Assembly (NCBI RefSeq): GCF_026151205.1
Contig: NC_087078.1
Span: 13,313,118-13,377,117 of the forward strand
Direction: 5' to 3'
DNA from: Bolinopsis microptera
Lineage: Eukaryota; Ctenophora; Tentaculata; Lobata; Bolinopsidae
Length of the DNA stretch: 64,000 bases
The notes beneath the pieces were generated by a model. That model saw only the letters and a list, made by a program, of their open reading frames with translations, was not told where the DNA came from and ran no database searches. Shown here piece by piece: positions 47,251 to 57,761 of the stretch. The position numbers and the translations under genes were made by a program. Every line of letters starts with the position of its first letter. Position 1 is the first letter of the stretch.

Positions 47251-50200
47251 TTCTATAAGTTCTTCAAGGTACATACGGCATGATGTTAAGTCTGGTGGTT
47301 ACAATTCGATAAAATCAGTATTTACAAGCAAAAAACTGCCCCAAATTTCTCCTCCGAATATGGTCCGCTAGTTCGAAATTATAAACGTTATTGAGACATT
47401 ACATTAGGGTAATTTACCACTGAGACCAGATGTAGTGATCTAGATTCAGATAAAGCGAAGAAGGTGCATATATGAATTAAAAATCGATTTAATTGGCTAT
47501 CAATTATAATAATTACCAGGCATGAGGATATTTTTCCTTCAAACGATCCAATTCCACCACACTGGATTTGTGCTTCATTTTAGCATAGTTGATCTTCGCT
47601 TTAAAGATGTCTACGTCTTGTTTCTTCTAATACCCTGCGGTTAAGATAATTTAAATTAAAGGTTTAGTTAATTGGAGAATTTAAAAGCTTACGAAATTAA
47701 CTTCGGGATAACTTCTCAACTGCACAAAATATCCAAGTTAACAACCATTTAAATTTTAAGCAATTTAAATGGTTGTGAGCAATTTAAGCGTCTATTTCTT
47801 TATCCATGGGAATGTTAGCCTTAGTTTAAGCATTTATTTACGTTCATATAAGGGTCAAAACAAATAATAATATTGGAGTGCTACTAATGGAGCTGTTGTG
47901 ACTGCCACACCGCACTCATCGTAAGAGCTACTAACTTTTTTATGTCAATATCAGCATTACCAATCATCTAAGATTCTAACCACCGAATTGTTTCTGTTGC
48001 AGATATAAATCTTAGTGGGCTTAGTTAATACTCGAGAATCTGGCAAAGGTCCTGCCTTCAATGGGACTTCCACGAATGTGGTGATTCTGACCGTTCTGAT
48101 GACAAAGATAAGCGTTTTTCCTAAGCGCAAAAGGATTTTCCTAACAAAAGCAGTTAACATTGCTGTGCAAAACTTTCTACTTACTAGTCATTTCACTTTC
48201 ACTGTCAAGTGTCAGGACACGTCATTTTAGTGTCATTTAAAAAACATGTCCTTAGTAGGCTGTATCAAAAACCACAAACAATAATTTATTCACCTTCTAA
48301 ATAGGTGCATTAAGTCATAGGACTCCCAATTGACATTTAAATAATTGTTAAATTGAATTTTTTGTTCAATTGAGAAATTGTCAATAAATAGTTAAAATAG
48401 CACAGTTACCTGCATAGTTGACAAGTTCATTAATGTTGTTTCGGTGAACAGGGCGTTCTTTCTCATTCATTTCGTATCAGGCTGAATTTGATTATCATTA
48501 TATTTACGCTTATTTATAATTGTACCAATCAAAATCATGTGAAAAGCTTGTATATGTTATAATCCAAAATTAAGTCTCACGCTAGACAAACCATCTGCAT
48601 CCTGTGAGAGCATCTTTGATTAGAAGATCTTTGGGGTGATCTTGGCAACTCTTTCTAAGCATAGTCTGGATCTATAAACATGTCAGCTTCTTGTGGTGAT
48701 AGTAAAGTTATAATATTATTATTATTATCTTATCTAAAATAGCTAATAGTTTAGTTAATTATTAACAGGCCCCATAACGTGGGCAATAACATCCTCTTTA
48801 CAAGCTGAAATATATAGTTCGGAATTAATAGTTCAGGAAAATAATTCAGGGTAGAGCGATAAAAAGGCATGTAGTTCTAATGTACCTTCACAATAGTGAC
48901 TTTAAATATATCAAGCAAGAGATTAAACTGCATTAGAAAGGAAAACAAATTTTTTTAGCAGAGGTACTGAAATGATTGTTATCTAAAATGAGTACCCTTA
49001 GGACACGTTAAATAGTGCATGAACCATAAATATGTTTGAACCATAAATTAATTATCCGTAGTGGGTAAATGTGTTCACACTTCCATTGGATGATGAGTTA
49101 AGTGGTCAGTTGTACAATTGTGCAGTTCCAAATCGGCAAGCCAATACTGAAAGTAAAAAACGAGTAGGAAAACAAAATAGTTAGGATAACAAGATCCTAT
49201 GAAAAAACTGCTGTATCAATTATTAAACATTGATGAGACGTGTTAGATAGCTGCTTTAAATAACATTACGGGAGACAAGAGTAAATTACGAACAAAACAG
49301 AAAGGACATCGGAACATGGTTTCTCACATTTGTGTAATGAAATGCTATGCTAATGGTAGCGCTCGATCTGTTATGCCTTTAAGTTTAACCGCGCGCACTG
49401 CACACGCCAATTGTCAGAGTGTTTTTCACCACTAAAATGTGCTACTCCTGTTAAATTCAAAACTTTCTTCTCACTGAAAATGCTAATAAATTTTATCGAA
49501 CAGTATTTTTGGGTAAAAATATTTCCAAATGCGACCATAAAATACCTTTAAATGTTTGCGCGCGAAAATCTATTGTTTGTAAATTTTTTTAAATGTATAC
49601 TGAGAAAATTTTTAGAAATGGTTTGTGATTTCTTATGATATTATTATTAAAAGATTTTGATTATAAAAAGTTCTACATATTGTAATGTATTAAAATGCAT
49701 TATATGTGAGGCGTTTCTTCATACTTACTTGCCGAAATTGCCTGAAACCTTGAAATGTGAAAGAATAATAAGCATTTAAAAATGAGATCCAAGAACCATT
49801 TGAATGTCAAAAAGATTTTAAACCAGGTAACTTTAATTTACAATTTAAAACACTTTAAAATGGCGATGACGCACGTTAATATATAATGGTCAAAATTCCT
49901 TATAATATATAAACAGTTTTTATTTTTTTAACGATTATTGGCGGGTCGAAAAGTAATATAAAAAATAAACTCTTCGATATTCAGTATTTGTTAATTATTA
50001 CCTAAAGACCTCGGTAGTAAGCCTTTAGTTGTCAATAATTATAAACACATTCAACATTAAAAATAGAGGTATGGCGGAACAAAAGGCTAAACACCGCTCA
50101 GCAGTGAGAAAGTTACAATACTTTTAAATTTTAAAATAGTATTTTCAATGGGACACAAAACAATCAACATTTTACTCAAATTTTAGTATAATTTGAACCT

Positions 50201-50600
50201 GAAAAGTGTTTCGAATATTTTATTCATTAGCTGTTATCTTTAATTTATTAAACGATATGAATTAATTCATAACTTGATGCGCGGTTTTGGGTAATGTTGT
50301 GCAGTGCGCGGCCGAAATTGTGACAAACAGAAGGAAATAACTCGTCATCAAAATGTATCGCGCGAGAATGTTTTAGTAGACGCGCATGTGACGTCACAAG
50401 TGAAGAGCTCGCAGTGGGATTAACAATGGTCAAGTTTTAACAACTTGTCACAATTGATCAAAACAGTTGTTTCGTGTTTGCCTTGACACACGTTGCAACC
50501 CCTTTTCGCGCGCGGCGGCCTCCGACCACAAAAGGCCGGCCGGAGTGCACGAGAGAGGTAAACAACGTGTAGCAATGTTTGCCCGTACTTCCTCAAGGAA
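47251..50600. other. AT-rich intergenic DNA, nothing recognised
   Basis: No gene or domain seen. One compact palindrome at 47742-47775 (arms caaccatttaaatt / aatttaaatggttg, 6-nt loop) could form a stable hairpin. Otherwise low-complexity AT-rich sequence. Confidence 0.45.
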
Positions 50601-50629
50601 ACATTTTACTTTTAGCCCTATTATATGTT

Positions 50630-50812
50630 GTATGTCATTACTGGGCCGCGCTCAGCCTGTCATTCCGCCAAATCTATATATGTTAATGAACATAATAGCC
50701 TGGGGTCCTCAGGTTAGTATGTCAGGGTATCACTGGGCGGCGCTCAGCCTGTCATTCCGCCGAATTTCTATTTTAATTTTATTATGAACATAATAGCCTG
50801 GGGTCCTCAGGT
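50630..50812. repeat. tandem duplication with gcgctcagcctgtcattccg
   Basis: Two head-to-tail units each contain ctgggc-gcgctcagcctgtc-attccgcc and then gaacataatagcctggggtc. A related, inverted copy lies at 37388-37470. The block sits next to CCCTAA-type repeat copy 2, as the inverted one sits next to copy 1. Confidence 0.7.
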
Positions 50813-50929
50813 AAAGTCAGGGTGGTGATTCGGAGTCAGGGTCCAAAAATGCATCAATTATAAAGTACCGTGGGTAATCTATTTATGATTTACCCGACGC
50901 TACTTTACCGACCCGACAGGATGATATAT

Positions 50930-51326
50930 GATTAATCACTCTACACTTGACTGTCACGTGACTTTTTCAACCGGCCGTTCTCTAGCTGGCCCTGAACGAC
51001 TATTCGAAACCCTAACCCTCAATTATCTGATCCCAGCCCTAACCCTAACCTAATCCCTAACAAAAGCATATGCTGAAACCCTAACCCTAACGATAAATTC
51101 GACCAACTTTGAACTTCCTTAAATTATATATATACGGTAATATTATATCACGTGATCAAGACAGTTTTTCGCCAATATCTCGCCAGGGGAGCATTTTAAC
51201 CCTATGTCATGGGGGTGATTTTGAATCAGCGTACGAAAATACATTGATTGAAGTTGGTTTCAACTGTCGGGGGTTCTTTTAGAAAAATCTCGAAGATCGA
51301 CTGTAAAGTGATTTAGCACGCTCGGA
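50930..51326. repeat. dispersed repeat with CCCTAA-like heptamers, copy 2
   Basis: Same orientation and order as copy 1 at 37691-38060, about 25 bp longer because of small insertions (e.g. tatatatacggtaatattat). It carries short ccctaaccctaac runs and a cgaaaccctaaccct segment, and ends atttagcacgctcgga. Confidence 0.8.
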
Positions 51327-51727
51327 CCCGACGCTTAACTTTTTTGTTTTCACTAGTTCCGTGAGAGAAGCAAGCGGGGTTCGTAGATTACCAGCAAACT
51401 GTACTCTCAGTCTCAAAAAATTAGGTGCACTCATGGAAGAGCTGCATACGATCCACTGGCACTACTTTTTATTCAAAAGTTTTTATTCAAAATTTTAATA
51501 TTAGCCATGATCGACGGTCTAATATTTGAAACAAATATTTTACGAGTATCACCTGTGGCCGTTGTACTTGTAGTTGTATTGTGTATTGTAAAGTTATAAA
51601 ATTATCATATTGTATTCAATATTAAATATTGAATACTTTACTTAAATTTGGCTGATCAACAGCTCAACTAGCCCAGTATTGTAATAAAACTACAACTGCA
51701 GTTGTCATGTAGGTTAATTCCTATCAA

Positions 51728-51956
51728 GACCGTCGACGAGTCCAACTCGGCGCACGTTTTGCCTTTGGCCTTGGTAGGTTCAAGGTTGTAAACCTACAAG
51801 GCGCGCGCCGAGTTGGAATAGTCAAATATTTGGAACAAATATTTTACGAGTATCACCCGTTATATTAACTATATTAATTAGTCCAGCCATCTTACCTATA
51901 TAATTGTAGCTTTACAACCTACCAGGACGCGCGCCGAGTTGGACTCGTCGACGGTC
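51728..51956. mobile_element. 229-bp MITE with perfect 26-bp TIRs
   Basis: Left terminus 51728-51753 (gaccgtcgacgagtccaact-cggcgc) and right terminus 51931-51956 are exact complements. A third, inner gcgcgccgagttgg copy near 51805 gives internal symmetry. The neighbouring phrase aaatattttacgagtatcac recurs near 51533, 51837 and 51966, so it is part of a larger repeat mosaic. Confidence 0.75.
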
Positions 51957-52588
51957 CTATGGAACAGATATTTTACGAGTATCACCCGTTAACTATCTAA
52001 TTGCAATTATCGCTCAATATAACTTGAACAACTTACATTGGATCGACAATCGAATTATACTCTTCGGTATTTGATAATTGAGACAATTGTCTTTTTTAAA
52101 AATTTTAAAGTGAACATTCGCAATTTGATTTACCATGATATGAGTCTTGGGGAGATTTGAAAAGTGAAACTCAGGCGTTTTGAGCAACGTATGAAGATTG
52201 AAGCCCGCGGCATGCGTTGGGGTGAATTGTAAAACCTTCCAGTTCTATAAACAGGAGGATAATTTTACAGGTTTATATATCTTAAATTGTCAATTGTCAT
52301 GGCCATGCCCAGTATTCCGTAAACTTTGAGTGCAAGTACCATGTACCAACTACCACTATTTTGATATCGACCGAAATTACTAAATATTCTTGCACAATCA
52401 TGTAACTACAGTTTTACAGAACTCTAAATCACCTGCATAATAAATACCCTTGCACTGCAAGGGTATTTTGATGGGGTTCTCTAAACAAAAGGGTTGCGTG
52501 TGGGTAGTTACTTCTTATCTGGGCCAACCATCTTTAAATTGACTGCATTCCTGTCAAACTCAAAGCATTCCACGACGAAGAGACATAT

Positions 52589-52719
52589 CACGTGCATCCT
52601 CGTTAAAATCACGTGCAGCCTCGTTAAGATCACGTGTACCTTATTAAGATCACGTGCACCTAATCCCCATCTGGTCACATGACAAGAGAAAGACATGATC
52701 TTGTCTCATTAACCACGTG
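52589..52719. promoter_or_regulatory. phased CACGTG (E-box) array upstream of the SIX-like gene
   Basis: CACGTG starts at 52589, 52610, 52631 and 52651, spaced 21, 21 and 20 bp, in units like cgttaagatcacgtgcacc. A CACATG variant is at 52676 and another CACGTG at 52714. About two helical turns between sites would put them on one DNA face. It lies 150-280 bp upstream of the SIX-like ATG, so a bHLH-controlled enhancer or promoter is a fair inference. Confidence 0.6.
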
Positions 52720-52797
52720 ACAGGTCCCATTACATAATGAAACTAGATGAAGCATGCAATCACCCAGTCTACACGCCTTGTCATGCAGGCACGGTCC

Positions 52798-52804
52798 TTT
52801 ATAA
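52798..52804 (+). promoter_or_regulatory. TATA box of the SIX-like gene
   Basis: tttataa sits 65-70 bp before the ATG at 52869 and just downstream of the E-box array. Transcription start would be near 52830, giving a 5' UTR of about 40 nt. Confidence 0.5.
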
Positions 52805-52868
52805 CCGTGTGCAGCACTGATCACGTATCATTTTACATTTGTTCTTGTATTGAACGTCTATAATTTAC

Positions 52869-53948
52869 ATGGAGCAACTCTTTATTCCAAAAGATATCAC
52901 GGGTTCCTTTGCTGGCGGTAACGCATCACTTCACATCTCTCTAGATATGGACGCTTCTGAGTTTAATCGTATTGTGGCATTCCCTACTCATCACCGCACA
53001 GACCCTTCTACAGATACTAAGATCTCGAGACAGTTACCCATGTTTAAGCTGGATCTTTTCTCTCCTGTGAAGAAAGAACCCCTATCTCCCACTGAGAGCA
53101 ACTGTACCCACATCAAACCGGAGCAGATTAAACAGGAACCAGGACTCCACATCAAGTCAGAACCGGAAGATCCAGAACCTTGTATCAAGTGCGAACCAGA
53201 AGATTCAGAGCCCTATATTAAAACAGAACAAGTGGATCCGTCAGAGATTCTGTCAACACCATCATCTCCACCGTCAGAGATTCTGTCGACACCATCATCT
53301 CCACCAACATCTCCACCAACACCATCATCTCCACCAACACCATCATCTCCAGTACCAACCCAAACCGCTAGAAAAACAGTATCTTCCTCCCGTTACCCGA
53401 CATCTCAACCACCCCAGACTTGTAACCCCTTCTCAGAACGAAACCGTCAACCTCACTGTCTCACTTTACCCACTGACCAGATGATCACTTTACCCACTGA
53501 CCAGATGATCACTTTACCCACTGACCAGATGATCACTCAGAACTTAGCTCTACCCGCCTACTACCTCTACAAGCAGCAAGACTGGACTAGACTGAAACAA
53601 TACATCTCTACTACAGACTTCCACCCCAGAGACCACCCCCGTCTACAGGACCTGTGGTACTTGGCTCTCTACGACGAGTACAGGATAAATCGTGGTCTTT
53701 CCTCCCTTTCTCCATCTCAGAAATACAGAATACGAACCAAGAAACCCATTCCTCAAACCATTTCCTCTGTCCAATATAAATCTAACAAAATGTTCTCAAC
53801 CAAGGTCAGACTGTTGTTGGATCGTTGGTATTTTGAGAAGGGGCCTTATGTTTCAGGTTATGAACTGGAGGTTTTGGCCGTTAAGACTGAACTTTCTTCT
53901 CAGCAGATTAAAAATTATTTCAAGAATAAGAGAATGAGGAACAAATGA
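52869..53948 (+). CDS. divergent SIX-class homeobox protein, intronless
   Basis: A 359-residue single-exon protein. Residues about 226-297 match the C-terminal half of a SIX domain: LYKQQDWTRLKQYI, FHPRDHPRLQDLWYLALYDE, then RGLSSLSPSQKYRIRTKKPIPQTI aligned with the family's RGRPLGAVGKYRVR..PLP.TIWDGE stretch. Residues about 303-359 are a homeodomain with RWYFEKGPYVSGYELEVLA and QQIKNYFKNKRMRNK. SIX-typical K50 and universal N51 are kept, but W48 is Tyr and the protein ends at homeodomain position 57. The first half of the SIX domain (FLWSLP region) is not found. In its place are six (V/I)KxE motifs at residues 67-120, a TPSSPP-rich run (129-161) and three exact copies of LPTDQMIT (200-223). 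Probably a nuclear DNA-binding regulator, though partner binding through the SIX domain may be altered. TATA and E-boxes argue for an expressed gene rather than a dead retrocopy. Confidence 0.85.
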   Translation: MEQLFIPKDITGSFAGGNASLHISLDMDASEFNRIVAFPTHHRTDPSTDTKISRQLPMFKLDLFSPVKKEPLSPTESNCTHIKPEQIKQEPGLHIKSEPEDPEPCIKCEPEDSEPYIKTEQVDPSEILSTPSSPPSEILSTPSSPPTSPPTPSSPPTPSSPVPTQTARKTVSSSRYPTSQPPQTCNPFSERNRQPHCLTLPTDQMITLPTDQMITLPTDQMITQNLALPAYYLYKQQDWTRLKQYISTTDFHPRDHPRLQDLWYLALYDEYRINRGLSSLSPSQKYRIRTKKPIPQTISSVQYKSNKMFSTKVRLLLDRWYFEKGPYVSGYELEVLAVKTELSSQQIKNYFKNKRMRNK

Positions 53949-55580
53949 GATTTTAATATTTTGGGATTTATTTTTATTCGTTATCTATGTCGTGTTTTCA
54001 TCAAGACTGTTTTGCATTATTTAAATAGAATTATTTTTTTCGGGGATTTTTGCAATTATTATAATATCTCGATGCTATATATTGATGATCAACATTTTTA
54101 CATTCATTTTATAACACCGTAAACTTGACATTTTATTTCTCCTAATTTTGTATATGAAACTTCGAACTACGGACCATCTTAACTTTACACCAGACAAATT
54201 TAAATTTTAACGAGAATAAGTTGATCTTGAAAAAAGTGGAATAATATACAATTTGTCGAAAACACTCTATTTAATTGTCGGAGATGATCAGGAGTTCCCA
54301 GTTTCACAGTTACTGAATACACTAATACAACATTTGACAAAAGTTAATTCAAATAGATAATATAACATTTAAAAACAATAGTTAAAAACTGACGAATACA
54401 AAGTTTGATGTTTGCTAATTTCATTGACAGCAAATAAATTTATTGTAATGATAAATTATACTTCAAGCATTCATAAAAACGTGCTGAACAAATTTCTCAT
54501 TCTCCATCCCACATTCACCATTACCTCAATCAACCGCCTCCTTCTGAAATACGAGGGTTATATTTCAATTTATAAGATTTATGTGATAGATTTATAATAT
54601 AGATAATAATCAGATGATATTAAAATATCAAGTGGTTCAATCACCTTAAAATAATGTTAGAGCATCATTTTATTGTTACGTTAATATTTACAAAATAGCA
54701 GATAGTATGTGATACTGTTAACGTGCAGGTGTGAATTACGTCTTATTCAATCCAGCAGACAGCAACTAATTCGCACCTTATCTAAAATAATATTGTTGCT
54801 ATTTCTAACTTGCTGGATCGACGGTAGTTTTGTTTTGCGCTGTTTGCAATAATTGCAAGTTGAAGTAGTAGTTCATTTTCAGAACTAAAATAAAGAGAAA
54901 TCGAAATTTAAACGACTTTGAATTATTATTTCACCGCCAAACATTACCAATTTTTACGCATACCTTACGAGACATATTTAAATGGTACGAAAGTCGATGG
55001 TTTTTCGAAAAAAAAACACCATGTTTTCGGACTACCAAAATTTAGGTCACCATCATTATTTTCCCGAAATTATTTTATGATTCATCAAAAAATTAATGAA
55101 CAATTAATTCTATCATGAATTGCTTTAAAAATGACTTTGGACACGTTCCATTAAAAATAAACAAGCTCTGTCACTACTCACTACTTTATTGGCCACAGCG
55201 GTGAAATTTCGGTATTAGTGGAAGATAACAAACACTGTCGGTCCCCTATACCCTTTGGAGGATTATAAGTTAAGTTGAGGCTAACTTTTAAAGGCTCCTG
55301 AGAAATTGTTTACAAGATGAAACAGCTGATCAGAGAAAATATTTGTATTTAATTTTCTCTAATATTTGGTTTCATTTTTGTAAAATAAGGAGATAAAAAA
55401 ATCCCCAAATACCATGATTTATTTTGGGGTACGAAATGTGGCGGTTTCCGGTAAAAATTCTCATATTTTTGTTCCCAAAGCATTTAGGTCACCGGAATTA
55501 TGTCGAACATAAACATGTCTCGCAAGTTAACCCAAAACATTGAAAGAAAGCATCAGTTATTTTACTTGTTACATTTGCAG
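53949..55580. other. 3' flank of the SIX-like gene / intergenic, nothing recognised
   Basis: AT-rich sequence with short spurious frames. Possible AATAAA signals lie near 54432 and 54888, but neither stands out. The 3' end of the SIX-like transcript cannot be fixed. Confidence 0.4.
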
Positions 55581-55584
55581 AACC

Positions 55585-56301
55585 ATGATAACACGACACA
55601 CCTTTCCAACCCTCCTCCACTTCCTCCTTTTCTGCACGTGCACAGGGGAGTGGTGCGCGCGCAACGTGGTATTTGACTCGGAGCACAACACTGCCTACGA
55701 TAAGGACAAGGAGCAGTATGTAAAAGTTACGACCATTTCTTTCTCTATAGGACGTGGAGAGACTGTGTGTTTCACTGTCAAAGACAACGATCAGGTGAGA
55801 ACCTTTTTAATACTTATCAGGTCAGAAGTGATTTACATTTTAAAATAATTAGTGTACAATTTGGAAACTGAGGTTCAGATATAATTCAAATGATTACTTA
55901 TTTTTCTTTACTAGCTTCGTAAAAGAATCAATCCTAATGCGAAAGAAGTGCCAATACGATTCCGCATTGGAAGGCTGTACTTAAAACTAAACATCTGATA
56001 AAATAGAGCTGGATTGACCCAGAATGTCCAATAATATCCAGTCACACAATGTACATTCACTTGCACTTGATCCACCAATAGTAAGCTCATTGTTACCGCT
56101 AGCTGTAAGAGAGGGAATTCTGATTCAGAGTACCATAATAGCTCAGTTTAAATCCCACAGTCCTTCCTCCGATATAATATTTTCTTCGTTTTCTGCTTAC
56201 AGTTCAGGGTACATTCCAATAACGTCCCCTTCGATCCCTACACCATGTTTGAGAATCTACGTCCCATGTACGCTTGCGGAACAGTAAGAGATGGAGGCTG
56301 A
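55585..56301 (+). CDS. small predicted secreted or type I membrane protein, unassigned (two exons)
   Basis: Exon 1 (55585-55794) follows a good acceptor (catttgcag ending at 55580) and a favourable start context, accATGa. It begins with a signal-peptide-like stretch, MITRHTFPTLLHFLLFCTCT, then a polar domain with GEWCARNVVFDSEHN and GRGETVCFTVKDNDQ before gtgaga. Exon 2 starts at 56203 after cttacag in the same phase: FRVHSNNVPFDPYTMFENLR, then PMYACGT. It can either read to the TGA at 56299-56301 (about 102 residues total, three cysteines in the mature part) or leave through the strong donor gtaaga at 56284 to exons I could not find. No domain recognised. The last 64 nt overlap the minus-strand CDS 56238-56636. 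Confidence 0.5.
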
Positions 56302-56636
56302 ACAGAAGCTCGGTCTTCACTTATAACACCCAGTTTATTACGAGTCTCAGGGTGGAACGAGACTCTATGACCTTGATTAGGAGTGTTATCCAAGCGAGAT
56401 GACTGAACCGAATAAGATGCTCTCCGTGGATGTTGAGTCGGTAGAGGGGAGTGAGGTTGTTCGGAGGGGGGCTTGGTCACAAGAGAGTCAGTGTGTTGGT
56501 GATAGGCGTGGTAACAACCCTTCATCATACACATCAGACCCAACAGCACTCCTACTAGGGTTATGATGATGATAACTGCTCGGGCAGTGTGGAAAACATC
56601 AGAGTTTATATTGTCCATTACGTAATCAGCCCCCAT
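56238..56636 (-). CDS. small single-pass membrane protein, unassigned
   Basis: 132 residues from ATG 56634-56636 in a strong context (acgATGg). Short N-terminal segment (MGADYVMDNINSDVFHTARA), one transmembrane helix at about residues 20-37 (VIIIITLVGVLLGLMCMM), a juxtamembrane KGCYHAYHQH, then a Ser/Pro/Arg-rich tail with KPPSEQPHSPLPTQHPRRAS and RRFSNMV at the end. No signal peptide, so probably N-out signal-anchor topology. Upstream in frame there is only a TTG, so I chose the first ATG. Size and layout resemble the 57762-58487 protein on the same strand, but the sequences are not alignable beyond layout. Confidence 0.6.
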   Translation of the reverse strand: MGADYVMDNINSDVFHTARAVIIIITLVGVLLGLMCMMKGCYHAYHQHTDSLVTKPPSEQPHSPLPTQHPRRASYSVQSSRLDNTPNQGHRVSFHPETRNKLGVISEDRASVQPPSLTVPQAYMGRRFSNMV

Positions 56637-57761
56637 CGTTACAAGAGTCAAGGTAAAGCGTTGGTCACTATTGGTAGAGTGTGATTGACATTTGGCAAGT
56701 GTTCAACTAACAAATTCGCATCCGTTCATTTCACTACATAGATGATAAATATTCCCAAAGGATGAAACGAGAAGTATCACATTTAGTCAGCTTGACAAAG
56801 AACAGGCTCGTCTCTCAAAATGGCAACCAATACAAATAATATGAGCATGTGAGTGGTGATATCACGTATAATTTAAATTATATTGTCTTCGATAAATTAG
56901 AACAGTGGTATAATTCTATTCTGTGTTTAACCCGAATGGGCGTGGAATGCACCAAACTACCACACAAAGAACGCACAAAAGAACAAAGAACATGGGTCAT
57001 TGTGTTCTACAACCCTAACCTGATTTGGTCCGGCAAATGACTTATTTGCCTATATTTGAAAAATATAGGCAAAAACAATATGTTTTGGTACTTTTAATGT
57101 TTATTAAGTATTCGCACTTTCGACAATAAAAGTCGCTTTCCTTTTTACTACTTTTTAAAATTTGGTTAAGTCTGTCGCTGTAATACCGTTTTTAAAGGTT
57201 TTGGGCCAATTTTTTCATTGAACCTTCATATTATTAACTCTTCGAAGGATTATGTGATTGAGCAATAGATTACCAAGTTGCAAGATTTCACACCTCAAAA
57301 CTCAGAATTCGGCTGCAAAAACTTGTCCATGTCCTTCAGCTACAGCATACAGTCACAAGAGTTTATGGAACGATATCTCAAGAAGTGTACGATTGGTAGC
57401 ATTTACAATTTTGTCGGGGCTATAATTCGTAATTGTTCTTCACTCAGCCTTAATCGACTTGTAACTAAGTCATCTATTACTCAATCAAATTATCCTTTAG
57501 AGAGGTTCTCGTAAGATTTACAGCGACAGACTTAACTTAAACTAAATTGAGTCATTCGCCGGGTCAAATCATGAACGGTTTTGGTGTATGTTAAACAGTT
57601 TTGGTGTATGTCCCCTTAAAATTAAACAGTTAAAGGGAAAATTAAGTTAACAAAATAGTCATACAGTTTGATCGTGAATGTCTTAACCGTTGGACAAAAT
57701 TCAGGGTATAATGATCACAGTACTATTCTCAATTCATTATTACCGCAAAATATTTGTCACG
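56637..57761. other. region between two minus-strand membrane-protein genes, no supported gene
   Basis: Two plus-strand open frames (56849-57040 and 57278-57514) have no recognised domain and no convincing splice links. The short direct repeat aacagttttggtgtatgt occurs twice near 57580-57611. Confidence 0.4.
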
